DNA of 64,000 bases, from the NCBI RefSeq assembly GCF_002778275.1, contig NZ_NESG01000002.1, forward strand, positions 186,001 through 250,000, read 5' to 3'. The notes below the pieces were generated by a model, which worked only from the letters and a program-made list of their open reading frames with translations, made no database searches and had not been told where the DNA came from. A program made the position numbers and the translations under genes. The DNA comes from Limnohabitans sp. G3-2 (GTDB taxonomy: Bacteria; Pseudomonadota; Gammaproteobacteria; Burkholderiales; Burkholderiaceae_C). How positions within the stretch are numbered: the first letter of the stretch is position 1; each line of letters begins with the position of its first letter. Shown here in pieces: positions 17,411 through 26,091 of this stretch.

Positions 17411-18184
17411 ATGACCCAGAACTTCACACCCGTCACCAGCGGCGCTCGCCTGTCCGACCAAGTGGCTGAACAGCTGGCCACCGAAATCAAACAGGGGCGG
17501 CTGCTGCCCGGCGACAAACTGCCCACAGAAGCGCGCTTGGTGGAGCAATTCGAAGTCAGCCGCACGGTGGTGCGCGAAGCCGTCTCCCGACTCAAATCAT
17601 TGGGCTTGGTCGACTCACGCCAGGGCAGCGGTGTGTTTGTCAGTCAGAAATTGCCTTTTGCGCCGCTCAACTTTGAAGCCCGCCACGCGGCCTCGCAAGA
17701 AGCGGTGATTCAGATGGTGGAAGTGCGCAGAGCTTTGGAGGCCGAGGTGGCCGCCTTGGCCGCCGAGCGGCGCAGCCAAAGCGATCTCGATGCCATCGAA
17801 AGAGCGGTTCATGCTTTGGATGCCGCCGTGCAATCGGGCGGCGATGGGGTGGCCGAAGACGTGAAGTTTCACCGCGCCATTGCCGACGCCACGTGCAACC
17901 CTTTTTTGATTCAGACCCTGGAATATTTGGGCCAGTTTTTGCATGGGGCGACGCAAGTGACCCGGGCCAACGAAGCCCGGCGCATGGACTTTGCGGCGGA
18001 AGTCCAAACCGAGCACCAGGCCATCTTGCACGCCGTCAAAGCCGGCGATGCGGGCGCAGCACGGCAGGCCGCGGCCACCCACATGGGCAACGCCATCTCC
18101 CGCATCCGCAGTGCAGACCCCGCCTTCTGGTCACAAGAAGGCGAACGCCTGGCGCAGCCCCTGGTCAAAGGGCTGAGGGCTTAG
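17411..18184 (+). CDS. GntR-family (FCD) transcriptional regulator
   Basis: A 257-residue repressor of the FadR subfamily. A winged helix-turn-helix occupies about residues 10-75, with the signature PGDKLPTEARLVEQFEVSRTVVREAV. An FCD effector domain follows from about 90 to 230, with the metal/ligand histidines seen in KFHRAI and near EHQAIL. FCD members usually sense small carboxylic acids. A TTG five codons upstream (17396) is possible, but it lies in the operator, so I use ATG 17411. It is divergent from the FAD monooxygenase and is followed by a Bug gene on the other strand. It is the only clear DNA-binding regulator in the window. Confidence 0.92.
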   Translation: MTQNFTPVTSGARLSDQVAEQLATEIKQGRLLPGDKLPTEARLVEQFEVSRTVVREAVSRLKSLGLVDSRQGSGVFVSQKLPFAPLNFEARHAASQEAVIQMVEVRRALEAEVAALAAERRSQSDLDAIERAVHALDAAVQSGGDGVAEDVKFHRAIADATCNPFLIQTLEYLGQFLHGATQVTRANEARRMDFAAEVQTEHQAILHAVKAGDAGAARQAAATHMGNAISRIRSADPAFWSQEGERLAQPLVKGLRA

Positions 18185-18199
18185 GACATCCGGCCTGAA

Positions 18200-19219
18200 T
18201 CACTCCGCCTTGATGTTGGCCGCCTTGACCACCGCCGCGTAGCGCGACAGGTCACGCGCCATGTCGCGACCAAAGCGTTCTGGGCCGCCTGGGCTGGCGG
18301 CGATGCCCAAGGTGTTCAAGCGCTCGCGCACAGCCGGGTCGTTCAACACCGCGTTCAGCTCGGCGTTGAGTTTGTCCACAATCGCCCGGGGCGTTTTGGC
18401 CGGGGCGAGCAAACCCACCCAAGAGTTGATGTCGAAATCGGACACGCCCGCTTCGATGAAGGTGGGCACATCGGGCATGGACGGCGCACGCTGCGCACTC
18501 GAGACGGCCACCGCATGCAGCTTGCCCGACTTGACGTGCTGTATGGCGCCCGCCACCGCGGTGTAGACCAGCGGTATGTTGCCGCCCATCACATCGATCA
18601 TGGCCTGACCGCCGCCCTTGTAGGGGATGTGCGTGAGGTTGGCACCGGTGCGCTGCTTGAGCAGTTCACCCGCAATGTGCGGTGTGCCGCCCGTGCCGGA
18701 TGTGCCGTATGACAATCCACCCGACTGGGTTTTGGACAGGGCGATCACCTGTTGCAAGGTCTTGGCTGGGACGCCGGGGTGAGAGACCAGGATCAAAATC
18801 GCGTCGCCAATTTTGCCGATCGGTGCAAAGTCCTTGGCGGTGTCAAAACCTACCTTGGGGAAGACGTGCGGGTTGATGACCAAAGTGCCATCAAAGCCCA
18901 AGAGCAAGGTGTAGCCATCGGGCTCAGCCCCGGCCACCATTTGCGTGCCGATGTTGCCCGAAGCCCCCGGCTTGTTGTCCACAATCACCTGCTGGCCCAA
19001 ACGCTTGGACAGCTGCTCGGCGATGAGCCGGCCACTGGTGTCGGTCACGCCACCGGTGGCAAAAGGCACCACCAGGCGAATGGGCTTGGCAGGGTAAGCC
19101 GCTTGCGCCAAGGCCGTGCTGGCGCCGAGCGCCAAACCACCGCAAGCGGCGGCCATCAAAGCGGTGCGCAGCGTGGTTTGGAGCCATTGGCGGCGGGGTG
19201 TGGTGGTTTTCATGGGCAT
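18200..19219 (-). CDS. Bug-family (TTT) periplasmic substrate-binding protein
   Basis: A 339-residue TctC-like receptor. The N-terminus MKTTTPRRQWLQTTL with a following hydrophobic stretch to ALAQA is an export signal, possibly Tat-type. The mature start YPAKPIRLVVPFATGGVTD is the Bug hallmark, as is VDNKPGASGNIG near residue 85. Bug proteins typically bind carboxylic acids. No TctA/TctB membrane genes are near. ATG 19219 has GGAGA about 8 bases upstream. It lies 28 bases after the PEP-mutase-family gene on the same strand and may act in the same pathway. Confidence 0.9.
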   Translation of the reverse strand: MPMKTTTPRRQWLQTTLRTALMAAACGGLALGASTALAQAAYPAKPIRLVVPFATGGVTDTSGRLIAEQLSKRLGQQVIVDNKPGASGNIGTQMVAGAEPDGYTLLLGFDGTLVINPHVFPKVGFDTAKDFAPIGKIGDAILILVSHPGVPAKTLQQVIALSKTQSGGLSYGTSGTGGTPHIAGELLKQRTGANLTHIPYKGGGQAMIDVMGGNIPLVYTAVAGAIQHVKSGKLHAVAVSSAQRAPSMPDVPTFIEAGVSDFDINSWVGLLAPAKTPRAIVDKLNAELNAVLNDPAVRERLNTLGIAASPGGPERFGRDMARDLSRYAAVVKAANIKAE

Positions 19220-19247
19220 GTTTGTCTCCAAAGGGTTTCAGGGGAAA

Positions 19248-20120
19248 TCACTCGGTCTCGGCGTAGCGTTTTTCAAAGGCCCACACGTCTTCAAAACCCA
19301 TGAGTTGGGTCAGGTCGGCAAAGTCGTACAAAGGTGTGCTGCCCTTGGCCGATGAGCCGGTGTCCTTGAACTGTTGGTACACCTGCGTCATGGCCTGAAC
19401 GCCAGCGAGCAAAGCCGTCACGGGGAAGATGGCGATCTTGTAACCCAGCGCCTCCAGCTCAGGGCGGGTCAGCACCGGGGTGCGGCCTTTTTCAACCATA
19501 TTGGCCACCAAGGGCGCATCAAAGCTTTGGCCAATGCGGCGCATTTCTTCTTCGGACTCGGGCGACTCGACAAACAAAATATCGGCCCCTGCTTTGGCAT
19601 AGGCCTCGGCCCGGCGCAGTGCTTCATCCAGGCCCAGCGTGGTGCGGGCGTCGGTGCGGGCGATGATCAAGAAGTCTTTGGATGCGCGCGAATCCACCGC
19701 CACCTGGATCTTGCGCACCATGTCGGCCATGGGAATGACGCGGCGACCTGGCGTGTGACCACATTTTTTGGGGAACTCCTGGTCTTCCAACTGGATGGCG
19801 CAAGCGCCTGCAGCCTCGTAGCCCCGGATGGTGTGGCGCATGTTGAGCAGGCCGCCGTAGCCGGTGTCAGCATCGGCGATGAGCGGTGTGCGGGCCATGC
19901 CCGCCATGGCCGTGACGCGGCCAAGCATGTCGCTGTACGTGGCCAGGCCCGCGTCGGGCAAACCCATGTGCGAAGCCACCGTGCCGTAGCCCGTCATGTA
20001 CAGGGCATCAAAGCCAAAGCTGTCGGCCAGGCGCAGTGACACCATGTCAAACACGCCCGGAGCCACCACCAGTCCGGGTTGGTTCAATCGCGCACGCAAA
20101 GCAGAGGTTTTGGTCGTCAT
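19248..20120 (-). CDS. Isocitrate lyase/PEP mutase superfamily enzyme
   Basis: A 290-residue TIM-barrel enzyme of the PEP mutase/2-methylisocitrate lyase group. The metal-binding DADTGYG is at 83-89 and the catalytic-loop signature KKCGH at 118-122, the latter shared with lyases that cleave C-C bonds. Candidate activities are a 2-methylisocitrate-lyase-like or oxaloacetate-decarboxylase-like reaction. It is followed by a Bug binding protein and is divergent from the SDR gene, which suggests a small carboxylate-using locus. Confidence 0.85.
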   Translation of the reverse strand: MTTKTSALRARLNQPGLVVAPGVFDMVSLRLADSFGFDALYMTGYGTVASHMGLPDAGLATYSDMLGRVTAMAGMARTPLIADADTGYGGLLNMRHTIRGYEAAGACAIQLEDQEFPKKCGHTPGRRVIPMADMVRKIQVAVDSRASKDFLIIARTDARTTLGLDEALRRAEAYAKAGADILFVESPESEEEMRRIGQSFDAPLVANMVEKGRTPVLTRPELEALGYKIAIFPVTALLAGVQAMTQVYQQFKDTGSSAKGSTPLYDFADLTQLMGFEDVWAFEKRYAETE

Positions 20121-20190
20121 AAGGCAAAGGTGAATGAAGAGTGTTTAAATTGCGAAATCCAATTTCAACATTTCAGCAGAAGAGAACACC

Positions 20191-20985
20191 ATGGACTTGC
20201 ACCTGCGCGACAAGCATGTTTTGATCACCGGCGGCAGCAAAGGCATTGGCTTGGCTTGCGCCCAGGCCTTTTTGGAAGAAGGCGCCAAAGTGACCCTCGT
20301 TTCCCGCGAGGCCGCCAACCTGGACGCGGCACGGCAAACACTGCAAGCCACTTTTTCCGCCGATCGCATCCACACCGTGGCGGCCAATTTGCGCGATGCG
20401 GCAGCGGCCTTGCGCGCCCTGGATTCGGCCGAAACCGCTTTCGGCCCCGTCCATGTGCTGGTCAATTCAGCAGGCGCGGCCAAACGGACACCGGCCCCAG
20501 AGCTCACGCCCGAAGCCTTTGCCGATGCCATGCAGGCCAAATACTTCACCTATGTGCACATGATCACACCCACCATCCAGCGCATGGCCGCGCGAGGCGC
20601 GGGTGCGGTGGTCAACGTGGTGGGCAATGGCGGCAAAGTGGCCAGCCCCATCCATCTGCCCGGGGGGGCTGCCAATGCCGCGCTGATGCTTGTGAGCGCT
20701 GGCTTGGCTGCGGCTTATGGCGCGCAAGGCATTCGCGTCAATGCCATCAACCCAGGGCTGACCCTGACCGACCGTTTGCAAGAGGGCATGGCGGCCGATG
20801 CGCGCCTCAAAGGCATCGACACCGAAGAAGCCATGGCGCAAGCCGTGGCCAAAATCCCGTTGGGCCGCATGGCCGAACCCGAAGAAATCGCGCATGCCGT
20901 GCTGTTTTTGGCGTCGTCCAAAGCGAGTTACGTCACCGGCATTTGCATGAGCATGGACGGGGCGATGTCCCCGATTGTTGTTTGA
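20191..20985 (+). CDS. SDR-family protein with non-canonical active site
   Basis: A 264-residue Rossmann-fold protein of the short-chain dehydrogenase/reductase superfamily. The cofactor motif TGGSKGIG is at 13-20 and NSAG at 92-95, both normal. The catalytic Ser-Tyr-Lys set is missing: by alignment the serine position is Gly145, the tyrosine Gly158 and the lysine Asn162 (segment LPGGAANAAL in place of YxxxK). It may be a binding protein, or use another mechanism. The start has AGAAGAG about 8 bases upstream. The lipocalin gene overlaps its stop codon. Confidence 0.85.
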   Translation: MDLHLRDKHVLITGGSKGIGLACAQAFLEEGAKVTLVSREAANLDAARQTLQATFSADRIHTVAANLRDAAAALRALDSAETAFGPVHVLVNSAGAAKRTPAPELTPEAFADAMQAKYFTYVHMITPTIQRMAARGAGAVVNVVGNGGKVASPIHLPGGAANAALMLVSAGLAAAYGAQGIRVNAINPGLTLTDRLQEGMAADARLKGIDTEEAMAQAVAKIPLGRMAEPEEIAHAVLFLASSKASYVTGICMSMDGAMSPIVV

Positions 20986-21533
20986 GGCACCGCTGGTTCG
21001 CTGGCGGGCTGTGGCTGGTGCTGGTTTGCTGCACAGCCCTGAGCCCTGCGCTGGCCGAACGGGCACCGCTGAAAACCGTGCCGTCGCTCGATGTGCCGCG
21101 CTACATGGGCACTTGGCATGAGATCGCCAAATACCCCAACTGGTTTCAGAAGTCATGCGCCAGCAGCACACAAGCCACTTACGCGCTGCAAGCCAATGGC
21201 CAGCTGCAGGTGCTCAACCGCTGCAAAACCGACACGGGCGAATGGCGCGAGGCCTTGGGCGCAGCCCGGCAAATCGGCGGTGCGGCCTCGCCCCAGCTCA
21301 AGGTGCGCTTTGCGCCCGAGTGGCTGTCGTTCATCCCGCTGGTCTGGGGCGATTACTGGATCATCGAGCTGGACCCGGACTACCAATGGGTGGTGGTGAG
21401 CGAACCCCAGCGCGAGTACTTGTGGATCTTGTCGCGCGCGCCGCAAATGCCTGCAAGCACTTACCAAGCCCTGCTGGGCAAGCTGGACAAGCTGGGGTTT
21501 GACACCCAGCGCCTGCAAGCCAGCAAGCCCTGA
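20982..21533 (+). CDS. Lipocalin family protein (Blc-like)
   Basis: A 183-residue protein with a signal peptide ending SPALA and the bacterial lipocalin start motif YMGTWHEIAKYPNWFQKSC. Later family marks are the WGDYWIIELDPDYQWVVVSEP strand pair. Blc-type lipocalins bind lysophospholipids and other lipids at the outer membrane. No lipobox cysteine is properly placed, so it is probably a soluble periplasmic form. The start is a TTG at 20982 that overlaps the SDR stop (TTGA); no ATG or GTG gives a signal peptide. The frame is open far upstream but that part is opposite-frame SDR sequence. Confidence 0.85.
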   Translation: MRHRWFAGGLWLVLVCCTALSPALAERAPLKTVPSLDVPRYMGTWHEIAKYPNWFQKSCASSTQATYALQANGQLQVLNRCKTDTGEWREALGAARQIGGAASPQLKVRFAPEWLSFIPLVWGDYWIIELDPDYQWVVVSEPQREYLWILSRAPQMPASTYQALLGKLDKLGFDTQRLQASKP

Positions 21534-21584
21534 GAGCCTTCGCTCACCCGGGTGAGCGCCCACAAGGGTCAAATAACTTGAAGG

Positions 21585-22202
21585 TCAGTGCGCTGTTTCG
21601 GCCACGCGCACCGATTGCGCTTCGCTGGACTGCAGCCAGCCTTGGTGGACGGCGTCGTGTGCCAGCTGGGCGATCAGGGTGCGCACATCCGCGTTGACCA
21701 TCGCCACGGGTTGCAAACGCAGCGCCGCGTCAGAAAAATGGTGCACCACTTCGGCCACGTCGTCGGCGTCCAGGTCGGTGGGTTTCAAGACAGGGGTGCA
21801 CGGGGCTTTTTGGCCCAAGGCACGGTAGAACACCGCGGCCAAGTGGCTTGAGGCGCCGTACACACTGCGCTGCTGGCCTGCAGCGGTCACGCGCAAGGTG
21901 TAGCCATATTTGCCCTTGACGCACTGGGCCTCGGTGATGTCCTTCAGTGCCAAGTGATGCACCAAGGTGCCGCTGTCGTTTTCTGAAATCAGCAAGTTTT
22001 GATCGGTCAACAACCACAAACCCCGGCCCGCCAAAACCACACGGCCCAGCACATAAGCCAACACGCGCTCGCCAGGCTGGAGGTGATCGCGCAGCTGGTC
22101 CACATCGCTTTGCTTGAGCAATTGCGCGCCGTAGGGGTTTTGGCCCTCGATCAAAAGCTCACTCAGTTCATTGCCGTTTTTCAAAAAGTCCAGCCAAGCC
22201 AT
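21585..22202 (-). CDS. Unknown protein with PH-like domain
   Basis: A 205-residue soluble protein that I do not recognise. Residues about 35-125 (GERVLAYVLGRVVLAGRGLWLLTDQNLLI and following strands) look like a bacterial PH-like fold of the YokE/bPH kind. The C-terminal third is helical, with an alternating His/Asp-rich stretch. There is no signal peptide or membrane segment. It is convergent with the lipocalin and divergent from the DUF2236 gene. The coding statistics resemble its neighbours. Confidence 0.72.
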   Translation of the reverse strand: MAWLDFLKNGNELSELLIEGQNPYGAQLLKQSDVDQLRDHLQPGERVLAYVLGRVVLAGRGLWLLTDQNLLISENDSGTLVHHLALKDITEAQCVKGKYGYTLRVTAAGQQRSVYGASSHLAAVFYRALGQKAPCTPVLKPTDLDADDVAEVVHHFSDAALRLQPVAMVNADVRTLIAQLAHDAVHQGWLQSSEAQSVRVAETAH

Positions 22203-22385
22203 CAGGTCCTCCCATTGATCCTCGATGTTCGGTCATCCACCCCCCGGCTGGCCCTGCGACGGGCAATAAACCCACAAGCCGAAAGGTCATCACCCAAAAC
22301 CCAGGGGACCAGACGTCTATTGGCAGCGTCCCTGCAAACGGGCGAGCGCTGCTTCAAACTGCTGACCACTTCAACTGCTCGTCCC

Positions 22386-23354
22386 ATGCTCACGCCTTCA
22401 TCCTTTTTACCGCCCTGCCCAGCATGGCTGGAGCCGATCCAAGCGCAGCTTGCGACGCGGCTCAAAACCCAGCTGGGTGAGCGGGTCCGGGCCATGACGG
22501 GGGCCACCGGCGATGCGCGTGACTTTCTGCAGCCCGCAGGCGACCCGGGCCTGTTCGGACCGGACTCGGCCGCTTGGCAAGTCCACGCGCACTTTGTGGC
22601 GATGATGACCGGCGGCCTGTCCTCACTCATGCTGCAAGCCCTGCACCCTCGGGCTTTGGCTGCGGTCTGGGACCACTCCAGTTTTCGCACCCAGCTCCAA
22701 TCTCGGCTGGGGCGCACCGCCTTGTTTGTGGCCACCACCACCTATGGCGGAACGGCTGCCGCCCTGCAAACGATTGAGCGGGTCAACCACATCCATGCAC
22801 GCATTCGCGGCACCCTGCCCGACGGCACGCCCTACGTGGCCAATGACCCCGCGCTGATCCGTTGGGTGCACCTGGGCGAGACAAGCAGTTTTTTGCGCGC
22901 CTACCAAGACTTGTCTTTGCAGCCCTTGGGGTCAGCGCGGCAAGACCTGTACTTTTCAGAAATGGCACAAGTGGGCCAACTGCTGGGGGCCCGAGACCTG
23001 CCGCAGACACGGCACCAGGCCCTGACGCAATTGCAGGAATACCGGTCTGAGCTGCGGGTGGATGAGCGCACGCGCGAGACCTTGCACCTGATTGAAAACT
23101 ACCCCTGTGGGCCGCTGGACCGCCCCTTGGTCAGCCTGATCGTGCGCGCCGCTTTTCACCAACTGCCTGAGTGGGCGCTGGACATGCTGGGGCGAGAGCG
23201 TGCATGCGCTTTGGAGCAAACCGCTGTGCGCACGGCCTTGCAAAGCGTGGGCGCCTCACTCGCTTGGGCTTTTGCCGACACGGGCGTTGCAGCGCGGGCC
23301 TTGCAGCGCATGACAGCCCAAGGCCAGACCGCGGGAGCGGACCTCGAACACTGA
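22386..23354 (+). CDS. DUF2236 (MpaB/Lcp-like) oxygenase family protein
   Basis: A 322-residue protein of the DUF2236 family, which includes latex-clearing protein Lcp and fungal MpaB. The family core MTGGLSSLMLQALHPRALAAVWDHSSF and the RIRGTLPDGTPYVANDPALIRWVH segment, with its histidines and arginines, are intact; in Lcp these surround a b-type heme. No signal peptide is visible. The start is placed at ATG 22386 because the frame upstream is open but opposite to another gene. Downstream, 23355-23599 is gene-free and holds no clear signal. Confidence 0.82.
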   Translation: MLTPSSFLPPCPAWLEPIQAQLATRLKTQLGERVRAMTGATGDARDFLQPAGDPGLFGPDSAAWQVHAHFVAMMTGGLSSLMLQALHPRALAAVWDHSSFRTQLQSRLGRTALFVATTTYGGTAAALQTIERVNHIHARIRGTLPDGTPYVANDPALIRWVHLGETSSFLRAYQDLSLQPLGSARQDLYFSEMAQVGQLLGARDLPQTRHQALTQLQEYRSELRVDERTRETLHLIENYPCGPLDRPLVSLIVRAAFHQLPEWALDMLGRERACALEQTAVRTALQSVGASLAWAFADTGVAARALQRMTAQGQTAGADLEH

Positions 23355-23599
23355 ACAGCTCAGTGGCACAGGCCGCTCACTGGGGGGCAGGGTCGCCCTG
23401 TCAGCCGCAGCGCCGATCGAAAATGCCACCGGTGCTTGCGCCCAATCTGTGGCGGTGATCGCCAGCAGGCGGGCGACGCCACACTGACACATTTTGTGTA
23501 GGGTCATGACGGGCTCCGGTGGTTGTCCATCGGCCCATCATCGGCGGTTGCGCTTGACGCGTCTGTGCGCTGTCACGCCCAGACGCGCAGCTTTGGCAC

Positions 23600-25036
23600 T
23601 CAGGCGTGGAAGATCGACACCGTCTTGGTGTTCAGGTAAGCCTCCAGCGCTTCAGGGCCGCCTTCAGAGCCGTAGCCCGAATCCTTCATGCCACCAAACG
23701 GCAACTCCGGCCATGGCGCGGCGGGTTGGTTGACCCACAACATGCCCACGTCCAGGCGTTGGTTGAGCTGGTGCATTGTGCGCATCGAGTTGGTGAAGGC
23801 ATAGCCCGCCAAACCAAAAGGCAAGCGGTTGGCCTCGGCGATGGCGTCTTCGATCTTGTCGAAACTGCGGATCGCAGCGATCGGGCCAAACGGTTCATTG
23901 ACCACCACGTCGGCGTCCAGCGGCACATGCGAGAGCACGGTGGGCGCGAAGAAATTGCCTTGCGTGCCGATGCGCTCACCGCCGGTGAGGACCTTGGCAC
24001 CTTTGGCGCGCGCGTCTTGCACGATGGCCTGCATGGCCGCCAAGCGGCGCTCGTTGGCCAGCGGCCCCATTTGCGTGCCGGCAGTCAAACCGTCACCGAC
24101 CTTCAGCGCCTGCGCTTGTTCGGCAAAGCGCTGCGCAAATTCGTCGGCAATTTGGTGGTGCACCAAAAAGCGGGTGGGCGAGATGCACACCTGTCCTGCG
24201 TTGCGGAACTTGGCAGCCCCTGCGGTCTTCAGGGCCAGGCCGATGTCGGCGTCTTCGGCCAAGATGACCGGCGCATGGCCACCCAGCTCCATCGTCACCC
24301 GCTTCATGTGCTGGCCAGCCAAGGCGGCCAGTTGCTTGCCCACGGGGGTCGAACCGGTGAAGGTGATTTTGCGGATCAGGGGGTGCGCGATCAGGTAGTT
24401 GGAGATCTCGGCAGGCGTGCCATAGACCAAACCGATCACGCCAGGCGGCACACCCGCATCGTGGAAAGCGCGGATCAATTCGGCTGGGGCCGCAGGGGTT
24501 TCTTCCGGGGCCTTGACGATGATCGAGCATCCGGTGGCCAAGGCGGCAGACATTTTGCGCACGGCTTGGTTGATGGGGAAATTCCAGGGCGTGAAAGCCG
24601 CCACGGGGCCCACGGGCAACTTCAGCACTTGCTGCTGCACATTCACGTTGCGCGGCGGCACGATGCGGCCATAGACGCGGCGGCCTTCTTCGGCAAACCA
24701 CTCGATGATGTCGGCGGCCGACATGGCCTCCACCTTGGCTTCGCCCAAGGGCTTGCCCTGTTCTTGGGTGAGGAGTTCGGCGATTTGAGGGGCGCGTTCG
24801 CGCATCAGGGCCGCGGCTTTGCGCATGATGGCGCTGCGTTCGTTGACCGGGGTGTCGCGCCAGATTTCAAAACCTTTTTGCGCCGCTTGCGCGGCAAGCT
24901 CCAGATCCGCGATGCCCGCATGGGCCAAGCGACCGATTTCGGTGCCCGTAGAAGGGTTGAACACGGGCAGAGTGCGGCCGCCTTCGGCGTCGCGCCATTC
25001 GCCATTGATGAAGAGTTGGGTATGGGGGTAGGTCAT
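23600..25036 (-). CDS. Aldehyde dehydrogenase, succinate-semialdehyde dehydrogenase type
   Basis: A 478-residue NAD(P)-dependent aldehyde dehydrogenase. The catalytic set is present: Asn152 in TPWNFP, Lys175 in [10 protein letters not shown], Glu250 in MELGG and Cys284 in GQVCISPTR. Overall it resembles GabD/succinate-semialdehyde or glutarate-semialdehyde dehydrogenases, but substrate is uncertain. It is divergent from the beta-hydroxyacid dehydrogenase gene at 25191, which could produce a semialdehyde for it; that link is an inference from position. Confidence 0.92.
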   Translation of the reverse strand: MTYPHTQLFINGEWRDAEGGRTLPVFNPSTGTEIGRLAHAGIADLELAAQAAQKGFEIWRDTPVNERSAIMRKAAALMRERAPQIAELLTQEQGKPLGEAKVEAMSAADIIEWFAEEGRRVYGRIVPPRNVNVQQQVLKLPVGPVAAFTPWNFPINQAVRKMSAALATGCSIIVKAPEETPAAPAELIRAFHDAGVPPGVIGLVYGTPAEISNYLIAHPLIRKITFTGSTPVGKQLAALAGQHMKRVTMELGGHAPVILAEDADIGLALKTAGAAKFRNAGQVCISPTRFLVHHQIADEFAQRFAEQAQALKVGDGLTAGTQMGPLANERRLAAMQAIVQDARAKGAKVLTGGERIGTQGNFFAPTVLSHVPLDADVVVNEPFGPIAAIRSFDKIEDAIAEANRLPFGLAGYAFTNSMRTMHQLNQRLDVGMLWVNQPAAPWPELPFGGMKDSGYGSEGGPEALEAYLNTKTVSIFHA

Positions 25037-25190
25037 GCCGTCATTGTGGCGCGAAACCCAGGAAGCCGCGTCAACACCGAGACACCCGCCACCCGGCGCT
25101 CAAATGGTGCACCACAGCACATCCGCGAGTCTTTACACTGGGTGCTGTTCACTTTCAGCACACCAACCCTTTCAACTTTCAGGAACAGAC

Positions 25191-26075
25191 ATGCAAAGCC
25201 TGCGCATCGGCATGATCGGCCTGGGCCTTATGGGCCTGGGCATCGCCACCAACATTGTCAAAAAGGGCTACGCCCTGACCGCCATGGTGCATCCGGGCAA
25301 CCAAGCGCTGGACGCTTTGATGGCCTCTGGCGCACGCACGGCCAACACGGCCCAAGCCGTGGCACAGGCCAGCGATGTGGTGATCTTGTGTGTCAACGGT
25401 TCGGCGCAGGTCGAAGCCATCTTGGCCGGCGACAGTGGTTTGCTGGCCGGTCTGCGCGAGGGCATGACCGTGATCGACTGCTCCACCAGCATGCCCGAGT
25501 CCACCGTGCAGGTGGCCGAACAATTGGCGCAGCGGGGCGTGCGCTTCATGGATGCGGCCATGACCCGAACCCCCAATGAGGCCATGCAAGGCCGGCTGAA
25601 TTTGTTGGTGGGGGGCGATGCCACAGACCTCGAATTTTGCCGTCCCCTGTTGTCCACTTTTGCCGAAAACATCGTGCATGCAGGCGCGGTCGGTGCAGGC
25701 CACCGCATGAAACTGTTGCACAACTTTGTCTCATTGGGCTCGGTCACCCTGCTGGCAGAAGCCGCAGCATGCGCACGCCGCTCGGGCATCGACGACGCGG
25801 TGTTTGTGGAAGTTTTGGAAAAAGGCGGCGGCTGGGGTGCCGCACTCGAACGCCTCAAACCCTATCTGCTGCGCGGCGACAGCACGGGACTGCGTTTTTC
25901 AATGGGCAACACCCTGAAAGACCTGGGCTATTACGGCGACATGGCCCGAGAAACCGGCGCCCACGACACGGTGGCCAAGGCGCTGCACGCGACGGTGGCA
26001 CAGGCCTGCCAAGAGCAAGACCCCCAAACGTTGCTGCCAGAAATCGTGCAGTACCTGTCCACCCAAAGTGCCTGA
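25191..26075 (+). CDS. Beta-hydroxyacid dehydrogenase (3-hydroxyisobutyrate dehydrogenase family)
   Basis: A 294-residue NAD(P)-dependent oxidoreductase. The cofactor motif GLGLMG is at 10-15, DCSTSMPEST at 96-105, and the catalytic lysine at about 174 in GHRMKLLHNF. The substrate loop that usually reads DAPVSGG is DAAMTRTP here, so substrate choice may differ from the known family members. AGGA lies 10 bases before ATG 25191; the frame is open upstream but has no good start. A LigB-type dioxygenase gene follows 16 bases later. Confidence 0.9.
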   Translation: MQSLRIGMIGLGLMGLGIATNIVKKGYALTAMVHPGNQALDALMASGARTANTAQAVAQASDVVILCVNGSAQVEAILAGDSGLLAGLREGMTVIDCSTSMPESTVQVAEQLAQRGVRFMDAAMTRTPNEAMQGRLNLLVGGDATDLEFCRPLLSTFAENIVHAGAVGAGHRMKLLHNFVSLGSVTLLAEAAACARRSGIDDAVFVEVLEKGGGWGAALERLKPYLLRGDSTGLRFSMGNTLKDLGYYGDMARETGAHDTVAKALHATVAQACQEQDPQTLLPEIVQYLSTQSA

Positions 26076-26091
26076 GACCCTTCCCACCAAC

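Noticed and set aside
20079-21533. Possible 484-residue fusion ending in lipocalin
   Set aside because: The first 300 residues are an out-of-frame reading of the SDR gene. The lipocalin has its own signal peptide beginning at TTG 20982.
23256-23600. A small minus-strand frame in the gap between the DUF2236 gene and the aldehyde dehydrogenase
   Set aside because: It overlaps the DUF2236 gene, has no ribosome binding site and no recognisable protein; I see nothing supportable in this gap.
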